38,352 bases of DNA from Cyanobacteria bacterium FACHB-471 (GTDB lineage: Bacteria > Cyanobacteriota > Cyanobacteriia > Elainellales > Elainellaceae), in NCBI GenBank assembly GCA_014695345.1, contig JACJOC010000057.1:1-38352 (forward strand), given 5' to 3'. The translations under genes were made by a program, and so were the position numbers. The notes below the pieces were generated by a model. That model worked only from the letters and a program-made list of their open reading frames with translations, was not told the origin of the DNA and made no database searches. This document shows positions 1 to 8,132 of this stretch, in pieces (position 1 is the stretch's first letter; every line of letters begins with the position of its first letter).

Positions 1-113
<113 letters not shown>

Positions 114-460
114 ATTAAACAAATTCGAGATTTGTTAGGCTCCCATAACTAATAGATAGTTATGGTTTTCGTTTTTGAAATTTCTAAAGCGGCTCAATTT
201 CGAACCGTCTTAGAAGTTGTTAGTTCCTTGACGAGATTTAATGTTTGGCTTTCAAACTATTTTATTGTCCAGGTTCAGGTGCGCTTTTGGATAGCTCTCA
301 ATCTAGTTAGGCAGCCAGCGACTCTTTTCAGAAACGAACTTTACTTACAAGATGTGGAAACCACTATATGTAGTAAACGTTCACCGCCAGACCGCTAGAT
401 GTGGAGCATTTCCTTGGCACTTATCCAATGTAGCAGACTAAGTAGGAATTGTGTCAAACA
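114..460 (-). promoter_or_regulatory. rRNA operon leader and probable promoter
   Basis: This roughly 350-nt stretch between sepF and 16S has no plausible gene. On the minus strand a consensus -35 box TTGACA lies at 452-457. A possible -10 is GCTACA (429-434, 17-nt spacer) or TACATT (427-432, 19-nt spacer). Two inverted repeats lie close to the 16S 5' end: AACAAAT/ATTTGTT (118-124 with 130-136) and a 9-bp stem CCATAACTA/TAGTTATGG (143-151 with 157-165). Such leader stems usually take part in rRNA processing or antitermination; that role is inferred. The AT-rich tract around 440-490 could act as an UP element. Confidence 0.6.
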
Positions 461-529
461 ATTTTGGAAAAATCAGAAACTTTTTTGAGGCGACGGTTTT
501 ACAAGGGTTAGGCGGGGTAGCAGGGTAAT

Positions 530-1051
530 CTAGCCCTGAATGATTCGAGTTCTGTCTGTCCGATCGCTGCTGGTAGGGGTTAAACGACGGGGGATAGCTG
601 GATATTCAATTGTTCCTACTCCGGTTGGGGTTTGGTTGCTGATCTGCACGAAGCTAGGGGTAAATAGGAAGACCGTCTCTGCTAAGCGCTCTTGCCGTCC
701 ATCGATCGCGTATGCTCCACCTGCAACAAAATCTACCGCTCGCTGAGCGCTTTCTGCATCCATCAGACTGACGTTGAGGATGACGGTTTTGCGTTCTTTG
801 AGGGCTGATACGACTTCGGGAATTTCTTCAAAGGAGCGGGGTTCGACCATCAAGATTTCTGGTTGCCCGATTTCTCGACCGGGCATTCCGACTACGTTGT
901 TAGGAGCAACTGAGGTGGTCGAGCCAGGGAAATATTCATCTTGCCAAGTAACTCCACTGGCTACTGCTTCGGGTGCATATTCTTCGTATTCCGGCTCGTA
1001 TACCTGCTCACCCAGCCCCAAAACGTCTGATAAGCGTTGGAAGATGTTCAT
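530..1051 (-). CDS. sepF: Cell division protein SepF
   Basis: A 173-aa SepF (DUF552) protein, the FtsZ-associated membrane-anchoring factor that bundles or tethers the Z-ring; in cyanobacteria it is also called Cdv2. The N-terminus MNIFQRLSDVLGLG fits the short amphipathic membrane-binding helix. An acidic linker (residues 18-60) follows, then the globular domain with the typical core EILMVEPRSFEEIPEVVSAL, VILNVSLMDAESAQRAVDF and the end FLFTPSFVQIS. The C-terminal tail after about residue 140 is polar and probably disordered. The partners often found beside it in cyanobacteria (pipX, yggS, proC) are absent here. It lies upstream of, and on the same strand as, the rRNA operon, but the strong rrn promoter between them suggests separate transcription. 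Confidence 0.93.
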   Translation of the reverse strand: MNIFQRLSDVLGLGEQVYEPEYEEYAPEAVASGVTWQDEYFPGSTTSVAPNNVVGMPGREIGQPEILMVEPRSFEEIPEVVSALKERKTVILNVSLMDAESAQRAVDFVAGGAYAIDGRQERLAETVFLFTPSFVQISNQTPTGVGTIEYPAIPRRLTPTSSDRTDRTRIIQG

Positions 1052-1258
1052 GGCGGCTTGCCTTTTGAACTAGTTCAGATGTTCTATTCATTGTATGCGG
1101 AGAATTAGAAGTGCCGCCACGATCGAGGGTTAGATTATTTGAAGCGATCGCTCCCCTCCACCAACTCCGATGATTACTCAACACAGGAGGGTGATCGCCC
1201 ACTGCCAATTCTTGCCGCACTTCTGTATCTGTAACTGAAGCAGAAAGCTTTAAAGCAA

Positions 1259-1287
1259 ATGGCGCACTCTTTTTTAAGGTGCGCCAT
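1259..1287. terminator. Hairpin between sepF and DUF4383 gene, likely terminator
   Basis: A 9-bp perfect stem ATGGCGCAC/GTGCGCCAT (1259-1267 with 1279-1287) encloses an 11-nt AT-rich loop. It lies 40-70 nt beyond the stop of the DUF4383 gene (minus strand). The U-tract is better on the plus strand (CTTTTGTTT) than on the minus strand (ATTTGCTTT), so it may work in both directions or only weakly. Confidence 0.55.
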
Positions 1288-1327
1288 CTTTTGTTTAGGA
1301 CAGAACTAAACTTGCTCAAGCAGTTGA

Positions 1328-1783
1328 TTAGCCAACGGAAGGGGTACCTGTTTCGATTGGATCTACAGGCTTGAAGAAACCAAAGTAAGCGGCGATCCCG
1401 GCGGCTAGCAAGTTAAACCAAACATTGTTGCCATAGAGAGGCATTACGCCAAAGGTGGTGTTGGTAATAGGTAATAGTCCCATGAGGGCAATCAAGATGT
1501 AGGCGATCGCAAAACCGCGAGTGTACAAAATTGCTCCACCAAAGCTGGTGTAAGAAGCAATACCTAAAACACCAACTGCAATCCGAACAGCATTGTGCAG
1601 ATAGTTAGTAGGAAATAACCCAAACAAGTAGCCGTATCCATCACTAAAAGTGAGATTTGGCATATTAAGAGGAGCATCAGGCGTGGCTCCGCCAGGAATT
1701 AGCATGAGCGCAGGGACAAAGCCAGCTAGCCCCAAAAGCAGAAATAGAATGCCCAAAGCTAGGGCAACAAAACGTACTTGCAT
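1328..1783 (-). CDS. DUF4383 family membrane protein
   Basis: A 151-aa predicted integral membrane protein of the DUF4383 type; its function is unknown. About four hydrophobic helices can be seen: residues 1-30 (VALALGILFLLLGLAGFVPALML), about 60-85 (LHNAVRIAVGVLGIASY), about 88-115 (FAIAYILIALMGLLPI) and about 122-145 (WFNLLAAGIAAYFGFF). The conserved feel of the family lies in LFPTNYLHNAVRI and the terminal AAYFGFF. An in-frame start 22 codons upstream exists, but ATG at 1783-1781 is preceded by GAGGTG at ideal spacing and gives a protein that begins directly with a membrane helix, so it is chosen here. It is single, with a likely terminator downstream. Confidence 0.82.
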   Translation of the reverse strand: MQVRFVALALGILFLLLGLAGFVPALMLIPGGATPDAPLNMPNLTFSDGYGYLFGLFPTNYLHNAVRIAVGVLGIASYTSFGGAILYTRGFAIAYILIALMGLLPITNTTFGVMPLYGNNVWFNLLAAGIAAYFGFFKPVDPIETGTPSVG

Positions 1784-2211
1784 TGAATCACCTCGTAAAT
1801 TCGATTCTTTTAAGTCAGCTTTCAAAGATTTTTGAGTGCTTGAGGGCACCGTTTTCCCGATTTAACTGCATCTAAATTCAGTTTATGGTTTCTAAACTGA
1901 TGCTTCCTCTTTCAACATAGAGGTGCTTAAAGTCTTGATTCTCCATCTAAAGAAGTAGTGTCTGAGAAAAACAAAAATTAGGTACAACGAGGCAACAGAA
2001 ATTGTTAGCTTCGCAGTTAGTTTTAAATTGATTTGCCTTTGAATCTGAAGGTGATTTAGTGAACGAAAGCTCTAGTTCTCTATCGCTTAAAAGTCTATTA
2101 ATCTTCAAGCAAAATAAACTTTCAAGGCTTACACTTCTGGACGAAGATGATAGAGAACCTGTCCATAGATTGAGGTTCTTTTAGAAGCGCGTGGAATTAA
2201 CCTGATTTAAA
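1784..2211. other. Intergenic region, no gene seen
   Basis: About 430 nt without a convincing ORF. It must hold the promoter of the DUF4383 gene on the minus strand and the 3' end of the redoxin transcript. A 7-bp inverted repeat AGAACCT/AGGTTCT (2154-2160 with 2173-2179) is followed by TTTT on the plus strand. It lies just past the redoxin stop but in the wrong orientation for a good U-tract, so it is at best a weak terminator. Confidence 0.4.
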
Positions 2212-2796
2212 TTATTGGGCGATGGGTGGTAGAGAATCTATAGCTGAGAGTAGCCGCTCGATGCTGGCGTTTGGCTCCAAGAAAGAGAACAGGTGCCGGA
2301 AGCGAATTTTGCCAGCTCGATCTAGGACAAACTGAGCCGGGAGGGGTGCACCGAGTGCTTGCCCAACCTGGTACGCTCTGAAAACTCGGCAAGCAGGATC
2401 GCTCAACAGCGGCATTTTCAGATGCAAGTCACGGATTACAATTTTGCTCTGTCGCTCGGCTGTGCTAGTAATCATCAGAACTTCTACCCCGCGGCTTTGA
2501 AACTGCTCGTAAGCCTCATTCAGTGCCTTGATGTGGGGAAAGCAGAAGGGACAGTACTGCTTTTCGGTAAAGATGCGGGTGAAAGCTAGCACAACTGGGC
2601 GATTCAGCGCTTCTGCATCTTCACGACGATTGCCTGTATACTCTGCTAGCCTGACCTGCTGCCCAGTGGTGACGTTGAGCAGTTGAAAGGGCGGAGCCAG
2701 GGTGCCAATGTTGAAGTGATTGGTAGCGGGGATGGGCAGGAAGTTATTGAAGAAGCGTTTGTTGAATAAACCGCTGAAGTCGGTGGAAGTCAGCAT
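2212..2796 (-). CDS. Peroxiredoxin-like (AhpC/TSA, redoxin) protein
   Basis: A 194-aa thioredoxin-fold redoxin, probably a peroxiredoxin or thiol-dependent reductase in the cytosol. The N-terminal part has the family signature GTLAPPFQLL followed by VVLAFTRIF, and the active-site region reads EKQYCPFCFPHIKAL. The likely peroxidatic cysteine is C82, paired with C85 in a CPFC motif; a further cysteine, C136, lies in SDPACRVFRAYQVG. The C-terminal PLPAQFVLDRAGKIRF is typical of AhpC/TSA proteins. The classical TxxC peroxiredoxin loop is modified to a CxxC, so a thioredoxin-like disulfide exchange is also possible. The start is supported by AAAGG at 9-nt spacing. It is divergent from ruvC, sharing a 106-nt promoter region. 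Confidence 0.82.
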   Translation of the reverse strand: MLTSTDFSGLFNKRFFNNFLPIPATNHFNIGTLAPPFQLLNVTTGQQVRLAEYTGNRREDAEALNRPVVLAFTRIFTEKQYCPFCFPHIKALNEAYEQFQSRGVEVLMITSTAERQSKIVIRDLHLKMPLLSDPACRVFRAYQVGQALGAPLPAQFVLDRAGKIRFRHLFSFLEPNASIERLLSAIDSLPPIAQ

Positions 2797-2902
2797 AGGT
2801 TGAGCCTTTCTTAACTAAACCTAATTTACAGCGGTTTTAGCTCTTGGTTTTCTATTGAGGCAGCAAGAAGCTAATCATCCAGGTTGATAGTACAATTGCC
2901 CT

Positions 2903-3400
2903 ATGACTGTACTGCTTGATCTGAACAACTGCAATATTTTAGGAATTGACCCAGCGATCGCCAGCATTGGTTTTGGCGCAATTCGGGGTAGTCAGGCGTT
3001 GGAGTATGGTGTGATTACGACTCCAGCCAAGGCACCGATGTATGAGCGTTTGAGTCAGATTCGGGCTGACATTCGAGAATTGTGTGACATGGTTAAGCCC
3101 GATTTAGTGGCGGTAGAGATGCCGTTTTTTGGACGGGAAAACACCAACGCTACGAAGGTAATGCGGGCTTTAGGCGTGATTGAATTGGCGCTGGGTGACT
3201 GGGGAATGACGGATTTAGTGTTTCTGCACCAGTCGCAGGTGAAAGCAGCAGTCGCCCAGTATGGAGCCAGCAAGTTTGAGGTCAAGCAGGCGGTCATGCA
3301 GATTTTTGGGCTAGAGAAACCGCCCTCACCAGATGATAGTGCTGATGGGTTGGCGATCGCCTTTGCTGCCCAGTGCGGCGCACGGGCGAATGTAGCTTAG
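2903..3400 (+). CDS. ruvC: Crossover junction endodeoxyribonuclease RuvC
   Basis: A 165-aa Holliday-junction resolvase that cuts four-way junctions together with RuvAB in recombinational repair. The RNase H-like fold shows the acidic catalytic residues in order: D16 in LGIDPAIASIGFG, E72 in VAVEMPFFGRE, and D144/D145 plus D148 in PPSPDDSADGLAIA. The length matches the family. The segment KVMRALGVIELAL and the Gln/Lys-rich HQSQVKAAVAQYG also fit. The start chosen gives the usual short N-terminal extension before the first strand; the upstream RBS is weak. It converges on chlI, separated by a perfect hairpin. Confidence 0.95.
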   Translation: MTVLLDLNNCNILGIDPAIASIGFGAIRGSQALEYGVITTPAKAPMYERLSQIRADIRELCDMVKPDLVAVEMPFFGRENTNATKVMRALGVIELALGDWGMTDLVFLHQSQVKAAVAQYGASKFEVKQAVMQIFGLEKPPSPDDSADGLAIAFAAQCGARANVA

Positions 3401-3409
3401 CTAATGATG

Positions 3410-3460
3410 CCGCGACAATTTTGGTGTGAATGCTTAGCATTCACACCAAAATTGTCGCGG
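3410..3460. terminator. Perfect 24-bp hairpin between ruvC and chlI
   Basis: Left arm 3410-3433 (starting CCGCGACAATTTTGG) and right arm 3437-3460 are exact reverse complements over 24 bp, with a 3-nt TTA loop. A G-U pair and one further pair would extend the RNA stem to 26 bp. It begins 10 nt after the ruvC stop and ends 12 nt before the chlI stop, so it can end both converging transcripts. There is no U-tract, so it may act by structure or RNase processing, or be a small palindromic repeat element rather than a classic terminator. Confidence 0.7.
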
Positions 3461-3471
3461 TACAAATACGT

Positions 3472-4632
3472 TTAACGCACGCTCATGCGCTGGCTTCCAT
3501 TAGTCTGATTCTCTTCGGCTTCTGTAATGCCAAAGACCTGGACGAATACTTTATCGACTTTGTAGCCTGAGTCAATTGACTCTAGTGGGTCTTTGCGGAG
3601 ACGATGGCGGAGGCACAAGCCAATGACGCGACGGATATCGTCGATGGTAACTTCTGAGCGTCCTTCAAGGGCGGCGATCGCCTTCGCAGCACGGTTGGTC
3701 ACAATGTCGCCACGCAGTCCGTCTACATCCAGTTCGGCACAGACCTGAGAGATTTTGACCCGCAGTTCATAGTCCATTGCGACAGATTTTAGCCGTTCTT
3801 GAGCACTGACCAGTTTTTCCTGTAGCTCGGCTTGCTGGGGCTGATATTTCTCTAGAAAAGTAGGTGGGTCTTGGTCAAACTCGGAACGCTGTTCTACAAT
3901 TTGCACGCGCAGGGCGGGTTCTTTGACCGTACGAATTTCGGCGTGCATTCCAAAGCGATCGAGCAACTGAGGACGCAGTTCGCCTTCTTCGGGATTGCCC
4001 GAACCCACTAGAACGAAGCGAGCGGGGTGGCGAATCGAGATGCCTTCACGCTCAACGGTATTCCACCCGGAGGCGGCAGAGTCAAGCAATACGTCTACCA
4101 GGTGGTCGTCTAGCAGGTTCACCTCATCGACGTAGAGAATGCCTCGATTGGCTTTAGCTAACAGTCCTGGTTCAAATGCTTTTACGCCTTCTGCCAGTGC
4201 TTTCTCAATATCAATCGTGCCGCAGACGCGATCTTCGGTTGCGCCCAACGGCAAATCAACCATTTGTACTTTCTTTTTTGCCACCTGAATCGGCAGATGA
4301 GCAGCACTAGTCTGGTCGGATTGATCGGTGGATGCTGCTATCAGCCGCTGGCGCACTTCATCGCTCATCAAGTCGGGGTCACTGGGATGGCTGTTGAAGG
4401 GATCATCGGCAACAACTTCGATTTCGGGCAACAGGTCAGCCAGGGCACGAATGGTAGTGGATTTGCCTGTGCCGCGATCGCCCATAATCATCACGCCGCC
4501 GATTTTGGGATCAATCACGTTTAACAGCAACGCCAGCTTCATTTCCTCTTGACCGACGATTGCTGTGAAGGGAAACACCGCCCGACGAGCGGCTAACTTG
4601 GGTGAAGGGGTGGCTGACGCAGTAAGACTCAC
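3472..4632 (-). CDS. chlI: Magnesium chelatase ATPase subunit I
   Basis: ChlI/BchI, the AAA+ ATPase subunit of magnesium-protoporphyrin IX chelatase (with ChlD and ChlH), at the first committed step of chlorophyll synthesis. After a short variable N-terminus the conserved part starts at [19 protein letters not shown]. Walker A is GDRGTGKST (about residues 51-59) and Walker B lies in [14 protein letters not shown]. The arginine-finger and sensor regions follow in [19 protein letters not shown]. The C-terminal helical lid includes [22 protein letters not shown] at 4632 is chosen because a weak AGGT lies just upstream; a TTG eight codons further upstream has no visible RBS. Length 386 aa, slightly above the usual. 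Its partners ChlD and ChlH are not in the window. Confidence 0.95.
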   Translation of the reverse strand: MSLTASATPSPKLAARRAVFPFTAIVGQEEMKLALLLNVIDPKIGGVMIMGDRGTGKSTTIRALADLLPEIEVVADDPFNSHPSDPDLMSDEVRQRLIAASTDQSDQTSAAHLPIQVAKKKVQMVDLPLGATEDRVCGTIDIEKALAEGVKAFEPGLLAKANRGILYVDEVNLLDDHLVDVLLDSAASGWNTVEREGISIRHPARFVLVGSGNPEEGELRPQLLDRFGMHAEIRTVKEPALRVQIVEQRSEFDQDPPTFLEKYQPQQAELQEKLVSAQERLKSVAMDYELRVKISQVCAELDVDGLRGDIVTNRAAKAIAALEGRSEVTIDDIRRVIGLCLRHRLRKDPLESIDSGYKVDKVFVQVFGITEAEENQTNGSQRMSVR

Positions 4633-4735
4633 AGGACTACCTAAGATTGCTAACAAAAGATTAAATCACTGTTTCTCATTGTAAGCGCTCTTTGCACTCA
4701 AGCTGAGCCATGTCAAAGTTCAATGCGATCGCAGC

Positions 4736-4749
4736 TTAAGTAAACTTAA
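4736..4749. promoter_or_regulatory. Palindrome in divergent chlI / CNB-AAA promoter region
   Basis: TTAAGT-AA-ACTTAA is a perfect 14-bp palindrome in the 215-nt region between the divergent chlI and the polyferredoxin fusion gene. The geometry fits a small dimeric regulator, but it could be chance in an AT-rich region. No regulator is assigned. Confidence 0.3.
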
Positions 4750-4847
4750 TCCCTACCCAGATTGTCTCAACCTAATCTGAAGAGGTGACGCTTCATGGCT
4801 TCATCTCCTCTGGGCCAGGGCGAAAGAGTGACTTTAGGAGACGAGCG

Positions 4848-7430
4848 ATGCAGAGTGCTGAGCAAGTGCAGTGGTTGCGGCAAAACACGTCGCTAGAGGC
4901 GCTATCGGATGAAGTGCTGGAGGCGATCGCCGCCGAGATCCAGGAGGAAACCTTTGGGGAGAATCGCCGCCTGGTGCTGGAAGACACCACACCACCCGCC
5001 CTTTACATTCTCAAATCAGGGCGGTTAGAGAGCTACCACACCAGCACTAATAGTTTGGCTAAAGCTACCAGCCTACTGCCAGGCACAGTGTTACATCTGA
5101 AAGAACTTCTGCTTGATCAGCCTACTGAGCAGACCGTAATCACCCTGAGTAACTGCATTTTGTGGACAGTTGCAGCTGAGGCATTCAAAGCATTAGTAGA
5201 GCAATATCCAGAAATTTCCCGCACTTTCTCCCGCCAGTTGGCGGCTGAGTTAGATCAGGTTGCCTCCCAGCTTGCCTTTGAGCAAGAGCGACAGGCAGCG
5301 TTGCGTCCTTACATTGTGCCAAAGGTGCGACGGGGAGTTGTCGGCTCCAGTCGCTATGCGGTGCGGCTGCGGCAGGACATCAAAAAGGCTGCGGCAGACC
5401 GCGAACCCGTGATCATTTTTGGTGAACCGGGGTTGGGTAAAGACAATTCAGCAGCGCTGATTCACTTTGGTTCACGCGATCGCCACCAACCTATCATCAA
5501 AATCAACTGCGACACCATCCAGGTCAGTGGTGCTGAACTCTTTGGTCGCCAGGGTGGTAAACCCGGACTACTGGAATGGTTAGGCAGAGGGACGCTGATG
5601 CTCAACAACGTCCAGGATTTACCCCAAGGATTGGAGGAAAAGCTAATTCGACTGTTGAGAACTGGGGAATATCTACCTGTCAGCCGGGAAGGAGATCAAG
5701 AACCTGTCCCAAAACAGTCTGAAGTACGAATCATCCTGACGACAGAGCGATCGCTACCTAAAATCGATCGCAAAAATTTAGTTGGGCATTCGATCAAAGT
5801 GCCGCCGCTGCGAGTGCGAAAAGCCGACATCGAAGCGCAGGTGAAATACTACATCAGCTTATTTTGCCGCGACAAAGGCTTACCTCAACCCAAGGTGGCT
5901 CCAGAAGCACTGCGACGACTTCAGGGCTATGACTTTCCAGGCAACCTGACTGAACTGGAAAGCATGGTAGAACGTGCCCTGATTCAAAGCGATCTCGAAG
6001 AGATATCCGCAAGGGGTCGAGCTCCCGTTCTCACCGAAGAAGTATTTTGGTCAACCAGTACCAAAAACAAACGATTTCGATTCAACCTGCTTAACAGCTA
6101 TCCGCGACTGCGCCAGTTTTTGCGTAGCCCCTGGTGGCCCGACCGAATCAACTACGGCTTTACCTTGGGCTTCTTTGCCGTCATTGTCGCCATGCTGTTT
6201 TTGGGGCCGCAAACTCGCGATTCAAACATTGCCCTGAATCTCTTTTGGGCATGGTGGTGGCCGTTAATCTTGGTTAGCTTTCCGTTTGTCGGGCGAACCT
6301 GGTGCGCGATTTGCCCCTTCATGATTTACGGCGAACTGGCACAAACGATTTCACTCAAGATCTTTCCACGTCAACTTCAAGCCTGGCCAAGGCAACAAGC
6401 CGAGAAATGGGGCGGCTGGTTTCTATTTGGGCTATTTGTCCTAATTTTACTCTGGGAAGAACTGTGGAATCTAGAGAATGTTGCTTACCTATCAGGTTGT
6501 TTGCTGCTTCTAATTACCGCAGGAGCAGTGATTTTTTCGCTGCTGTTTGAGCGACGGTTTTGGTGTCGCTATCTCTGTCCGATCGGCGGCATGAACGGAA
6601 TGTTTGCTAAGCTCTCGATGATTGAGTTGCGGGCGCAGCAGGGAATTTGCTCAGCGACCTGCACCACCTATCAGTGCTACAAAGGCGGTCCGCAAAAAGG
6701 TGAAGGGCTGGAAACAGGCGGCTGTCCGATTTATTCTCACCCGGCTCAACTCCAGGAGAATCGGGACTGCGTTCTATGCATGACCTGCCTTAAAGCCTGC
6801 CCTCACCGATCAGTAGAGCTAAACTTGCGTCCCCCTGGCATTGAGTTATGGACAACTCACGAGCCAACCCGCCACGAAGTCGCGCTGCTGTTTCTATTAT
6901 TTGGCGCTGTATTTTTGCACCGCTTGCCAGAAATCTCAGCTCGTTTGGGCTGGACACTTGACCTGGAGAATTTTGGAATCCATACAGGAGTGTCAATTCT
7001 GGCGCTGTTGGTACCAGTGGCGATCGCCCTCACTGCCCAGTTCTTAATTCGCCTCTTCAACCGCAATTGCAAACCCAAATCTTTTGTGGAACTGGCTTAC
7101 GGGTATTTGCCGTTGGTTCTGGGGGGCAGTTTGGCGCACTATCTGCGGTTGGGATTGAATGAAGCAGGACGGGCAATTCCTGTAACGCTTGCAACTTTTG
7201 GCTATAGCGGTAGTGGAATGGCGACCCCTCATGGGTATCTCTTCGAGATTGCCGTCGCAGATCCCGCCGTGCTGTCATTTCTACAGAGCGTGACGCTGAT
7301 TGTTTCTGTTTGGCTAAGCATCATCCTGACTCAGAAAATCGCCCGTCAACCGTTGATCAACCTGTTGCCCCAACATTTAGCGACCGTGGCGATCGGTTCG
7401 CTTTTGTGGAAGATCATTGTTGGCTGGTAA
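4848..7430 (+). CDS. CNB domain - degenerate AAA+ - membrane polyferredoxin fusion
   Basis: An 860-aa multidomain protein. Residues about 20-135 resemble a CRP-type cyclic-nucleotide-binding domain (PPALYILKSGRLESY, then DQPTEQTVITLSNCILW). Residues about 165-395 resemble the sigma54-activator AAA+ core: Walker A GEPGLGKD at 192-199 and a recognisable FPGNLTELESMVERAL end. However, the GAFTGA loop is missing and the Walker B region is LMLNNVQDLP, with Asn-Asn where Asp-Glu is expected. In place of a Fis DNA-binding domain there are several membrane helices with NapH/NosR/CcoG-like cysteine motifs: CAIC (486/489), CRYLC (573/577), CSATC (601/605) and a ferredoxin motif CVLCMTCLKAC (641-651). 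Further helices follow to the C-terminus. ATG at 4848 has AGGAGA upstream; an upstream GTG is less likely. Probably a membrane redox sensor or electron-transfer protein; the function is inferred. Confidence 0.85.
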   Translation: MQSAEQVQWLRQNTSLEALSDEVLEAIAAEIQEETFGENRRLVLEDTTPPALYILKSGRLESYHTSTNSLAKATSLLPGTVLHLKELLLDQPTEQTVITLSNCILWTVAAEAFKALVEQYPEISRTFSRQLAAELDQVASQLAFEQERQAALRPYIVPKVRRGVVGSSRYAVRLRQDIKKAAADREPVIIFGEPGLGKDNSAALIHFGSRDRHQPIIKINCDTIQVSGAELFGRQGGKPGLLEWLGRGTLMLNNVQDLPQGLEEKLIRLLRTGEYLPVSREGDQEPVPKQSEVRIILTTERSLPKIDRKNLVGHSIKVPPLRVRKADIEAQVKYYISLFCRDKGLPQPKVAPEALRRLQGYDFPGNLTELESMVERALIQSDLEEISARGRAPVLTEEVFWSTSTKNKRFRFNLLNSYPRLRQFLRSPWWPDRINYGFTLGFFAVIVAMLFLGPQTRDSNIALNLFWAWWWPLILVSFPFVGRTWCAICPFMIYGELAQTISLKIFPRQLQAWPRQQAEKWGGWFLFGLFVLILLWEELWNLENVAYLSGCLLLLITAGAVIFSLLFERRFWCRYLCPIGGMNGMFAKLSMIELRAQQGICSATCTTYQCYKGGPQKGEGLETGGCPIYSHPAQLQENRDCVLCMTCLKACPHRSVELNLRPPGIELWTTHEPTRHEVALLFLLFGAVFLHRLPEISARLGWTLDLENFGIHTGVSILALLVPVAIALTAQFLIRLFNRNCKPKSFVELAYGYLPLVLGGSLAHYLRLGLNEAGRAIPVTLATFGYSGSGMATPHGYLFEIAVADPAVLSFLQSVTLIVSVWLSIILTQKIARQPLINLLPQHLATVAIGSLLWKIIVGW
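7219..7255 (+). repeat. 37-bp dispersed hairpin repeat, copy A (inside fusion gene)
   Basis: Copy A matches copies at 7763 and 9027 over 37 nt. It is conserved as TGGC(G/A)ACCCCT, a variable three bases, GGGTATCTCTTCG and GATYGCC. It holds two mini-hairpins: ACCC/GGGT around a 5-nt loop and ATCTC/GAGAT around TTC. Here it is translated in frame as MATPHGYLFEIAV near the C-terminus of the polyferredoxin fusion. Confidence 0.75.
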
Positions 7431-7484
7431 ATCGTCGGCTGGTAAAGACAACTGGTAAATGTCGGCTGGTAGGAATGCGATCGC

Positions 7485-8054
7485 CTATGCCCGTCGCCAC
7501 ATCTGCTTAATACTTCCGGGAAGGAAGCCGGTCACTTCGTCAATTCGCTCCTGAGACAATTCAGCTTTGACGGCTGAAAAGACTGCGGCGATTACCACTT
7601 CTGGCTCTACCCCGTTGGACAAGCCTGCTTCCTGGCGAATCCGAAATAGAAAGGTCTCCGGTTCAATTACTAGCGGTGGACGAACGCGGCTGAGGAATCG
7701 AACGAGGGGATTGGTGTCTCTCCAGAGGTCAGCTACGTCGTTTTGCAGTGCTTTGTCTTTGGTGGCGACCCCTTGCGGGTATCTCTTCGCGATCGCCTCT
7801 CCCTGAAGCTCAGCCGCTACTCGGTCAGAAACTTCTGTAGGCATCATGTCACGCATCGTGCGAAACACAACCTCAGCGATGTCTCTGGCATCGTACAAAT
7901 CTTCAAGCTCGCCCCGCACCATCACCTTTTTGAGGAACGACGTTGCTGCAACTGGAGTGGACTCAGGAGTTGAATTTGAAGCTTTAGATAAACCAGCGGA
8001 TGAGGAGTTCATAGTTCTTTGCAAAACTTTATTTTTCTTTACATATTTCACCAT
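7485..8054 (-). CDS. DUF2267 domain protein (short paralogue)
   Basis: A 189-aa soluble, mainly helical protein of the DUF2267 type; no molecular function is known. It aligns over its last 150 residues with the downstream-numbered neighbour at 8133-8990: both contain ARD(I/V)xEVVFRTMRDMM, a DxxxL-W-DTNP(L/I)VRFLS block, ETFLFRI and a final FLPG(S/E)IKQMW. It lacks the extra N-terminal domain of that paralogue. A segment IAKRYPQGVA is absent from the paralogue and corresponds to repeat copy B, suggesting an in-frame insertion. The ATG at 8054 has AAGG at good spacing; an internal ATG at 8012 has none. The proteins probably arose by tandem duplication. Confidence 0.78.
   Translation of the reverse strand: MVKYVKKNKVLQRTMNSSSAGLSKASNSTPESTPVAATSFLKKVMVRGELEDLYDARDIAEVVFRTMRDMMPTEVSDRVAAELQGEAIAKRYPQGVATKDKALQNDVADLWRDTNPLVRFLSRVRPPLVIEPETFLFRIRQEAGLSNGVEPEVVIAAVFSAVKAELSQERIDEVTGFLPGSIKQMWRRA
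7763..7799 (+). repeat. 37-bp dispersed hairpin repeat, copy B (inside DUF2267 gene)
   Basis: TGGCGACCCCTTGCGGGTAT and the following 17 nt match copies A and C. It lies in the minus-strand DUF2267 gene and encodes IAKRYPQGVA plus flanks. The tandem paralogue lacks 24 nt at this site, so the copy behaves as an insertion that kept the reading frame. Confidence 0.8.
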
Positions 8055-8077
8055 AACGCCTTATCCCTGACAACGCA

Positions 8078-8105
8078 AATCGCCCCAGCTTCTGCTGGGG
8101 CGATT
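8078..8105 (-). terminator. Hairpin between the two DUF2267 genes
   Basis: A 12-bp perfect stem AATCGCCCCAGC/GCTGGGGCGATT encloses a TTCT loop (8090-8093), between the stop of the longer DUF2267 gene (8133) and the start of the shorter one (8054). The U-tract on the minus strand is broken (TTTGCGTTG). It may end or attenuate the upstream transcript before the second gene. Confidence 0.6.
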
Positions 8106-8132
8106 GTTAGGTTGCGATTAGACAGTTAGACG

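Noticed and set aside
162-398. Open frame in the rRNA leader (+)
   Set aside because: It runs opposite to rRNA transcription, has no RBS and no protein-like composition; the region is better explained as the rrn leader.
1008-1319. 103-aa open frame overlapping the sepF 5' end (-)
   Set aside because: It overlaps sepF in another frame and includes the hairpin at 1259-1287; composition is unlike a protein.
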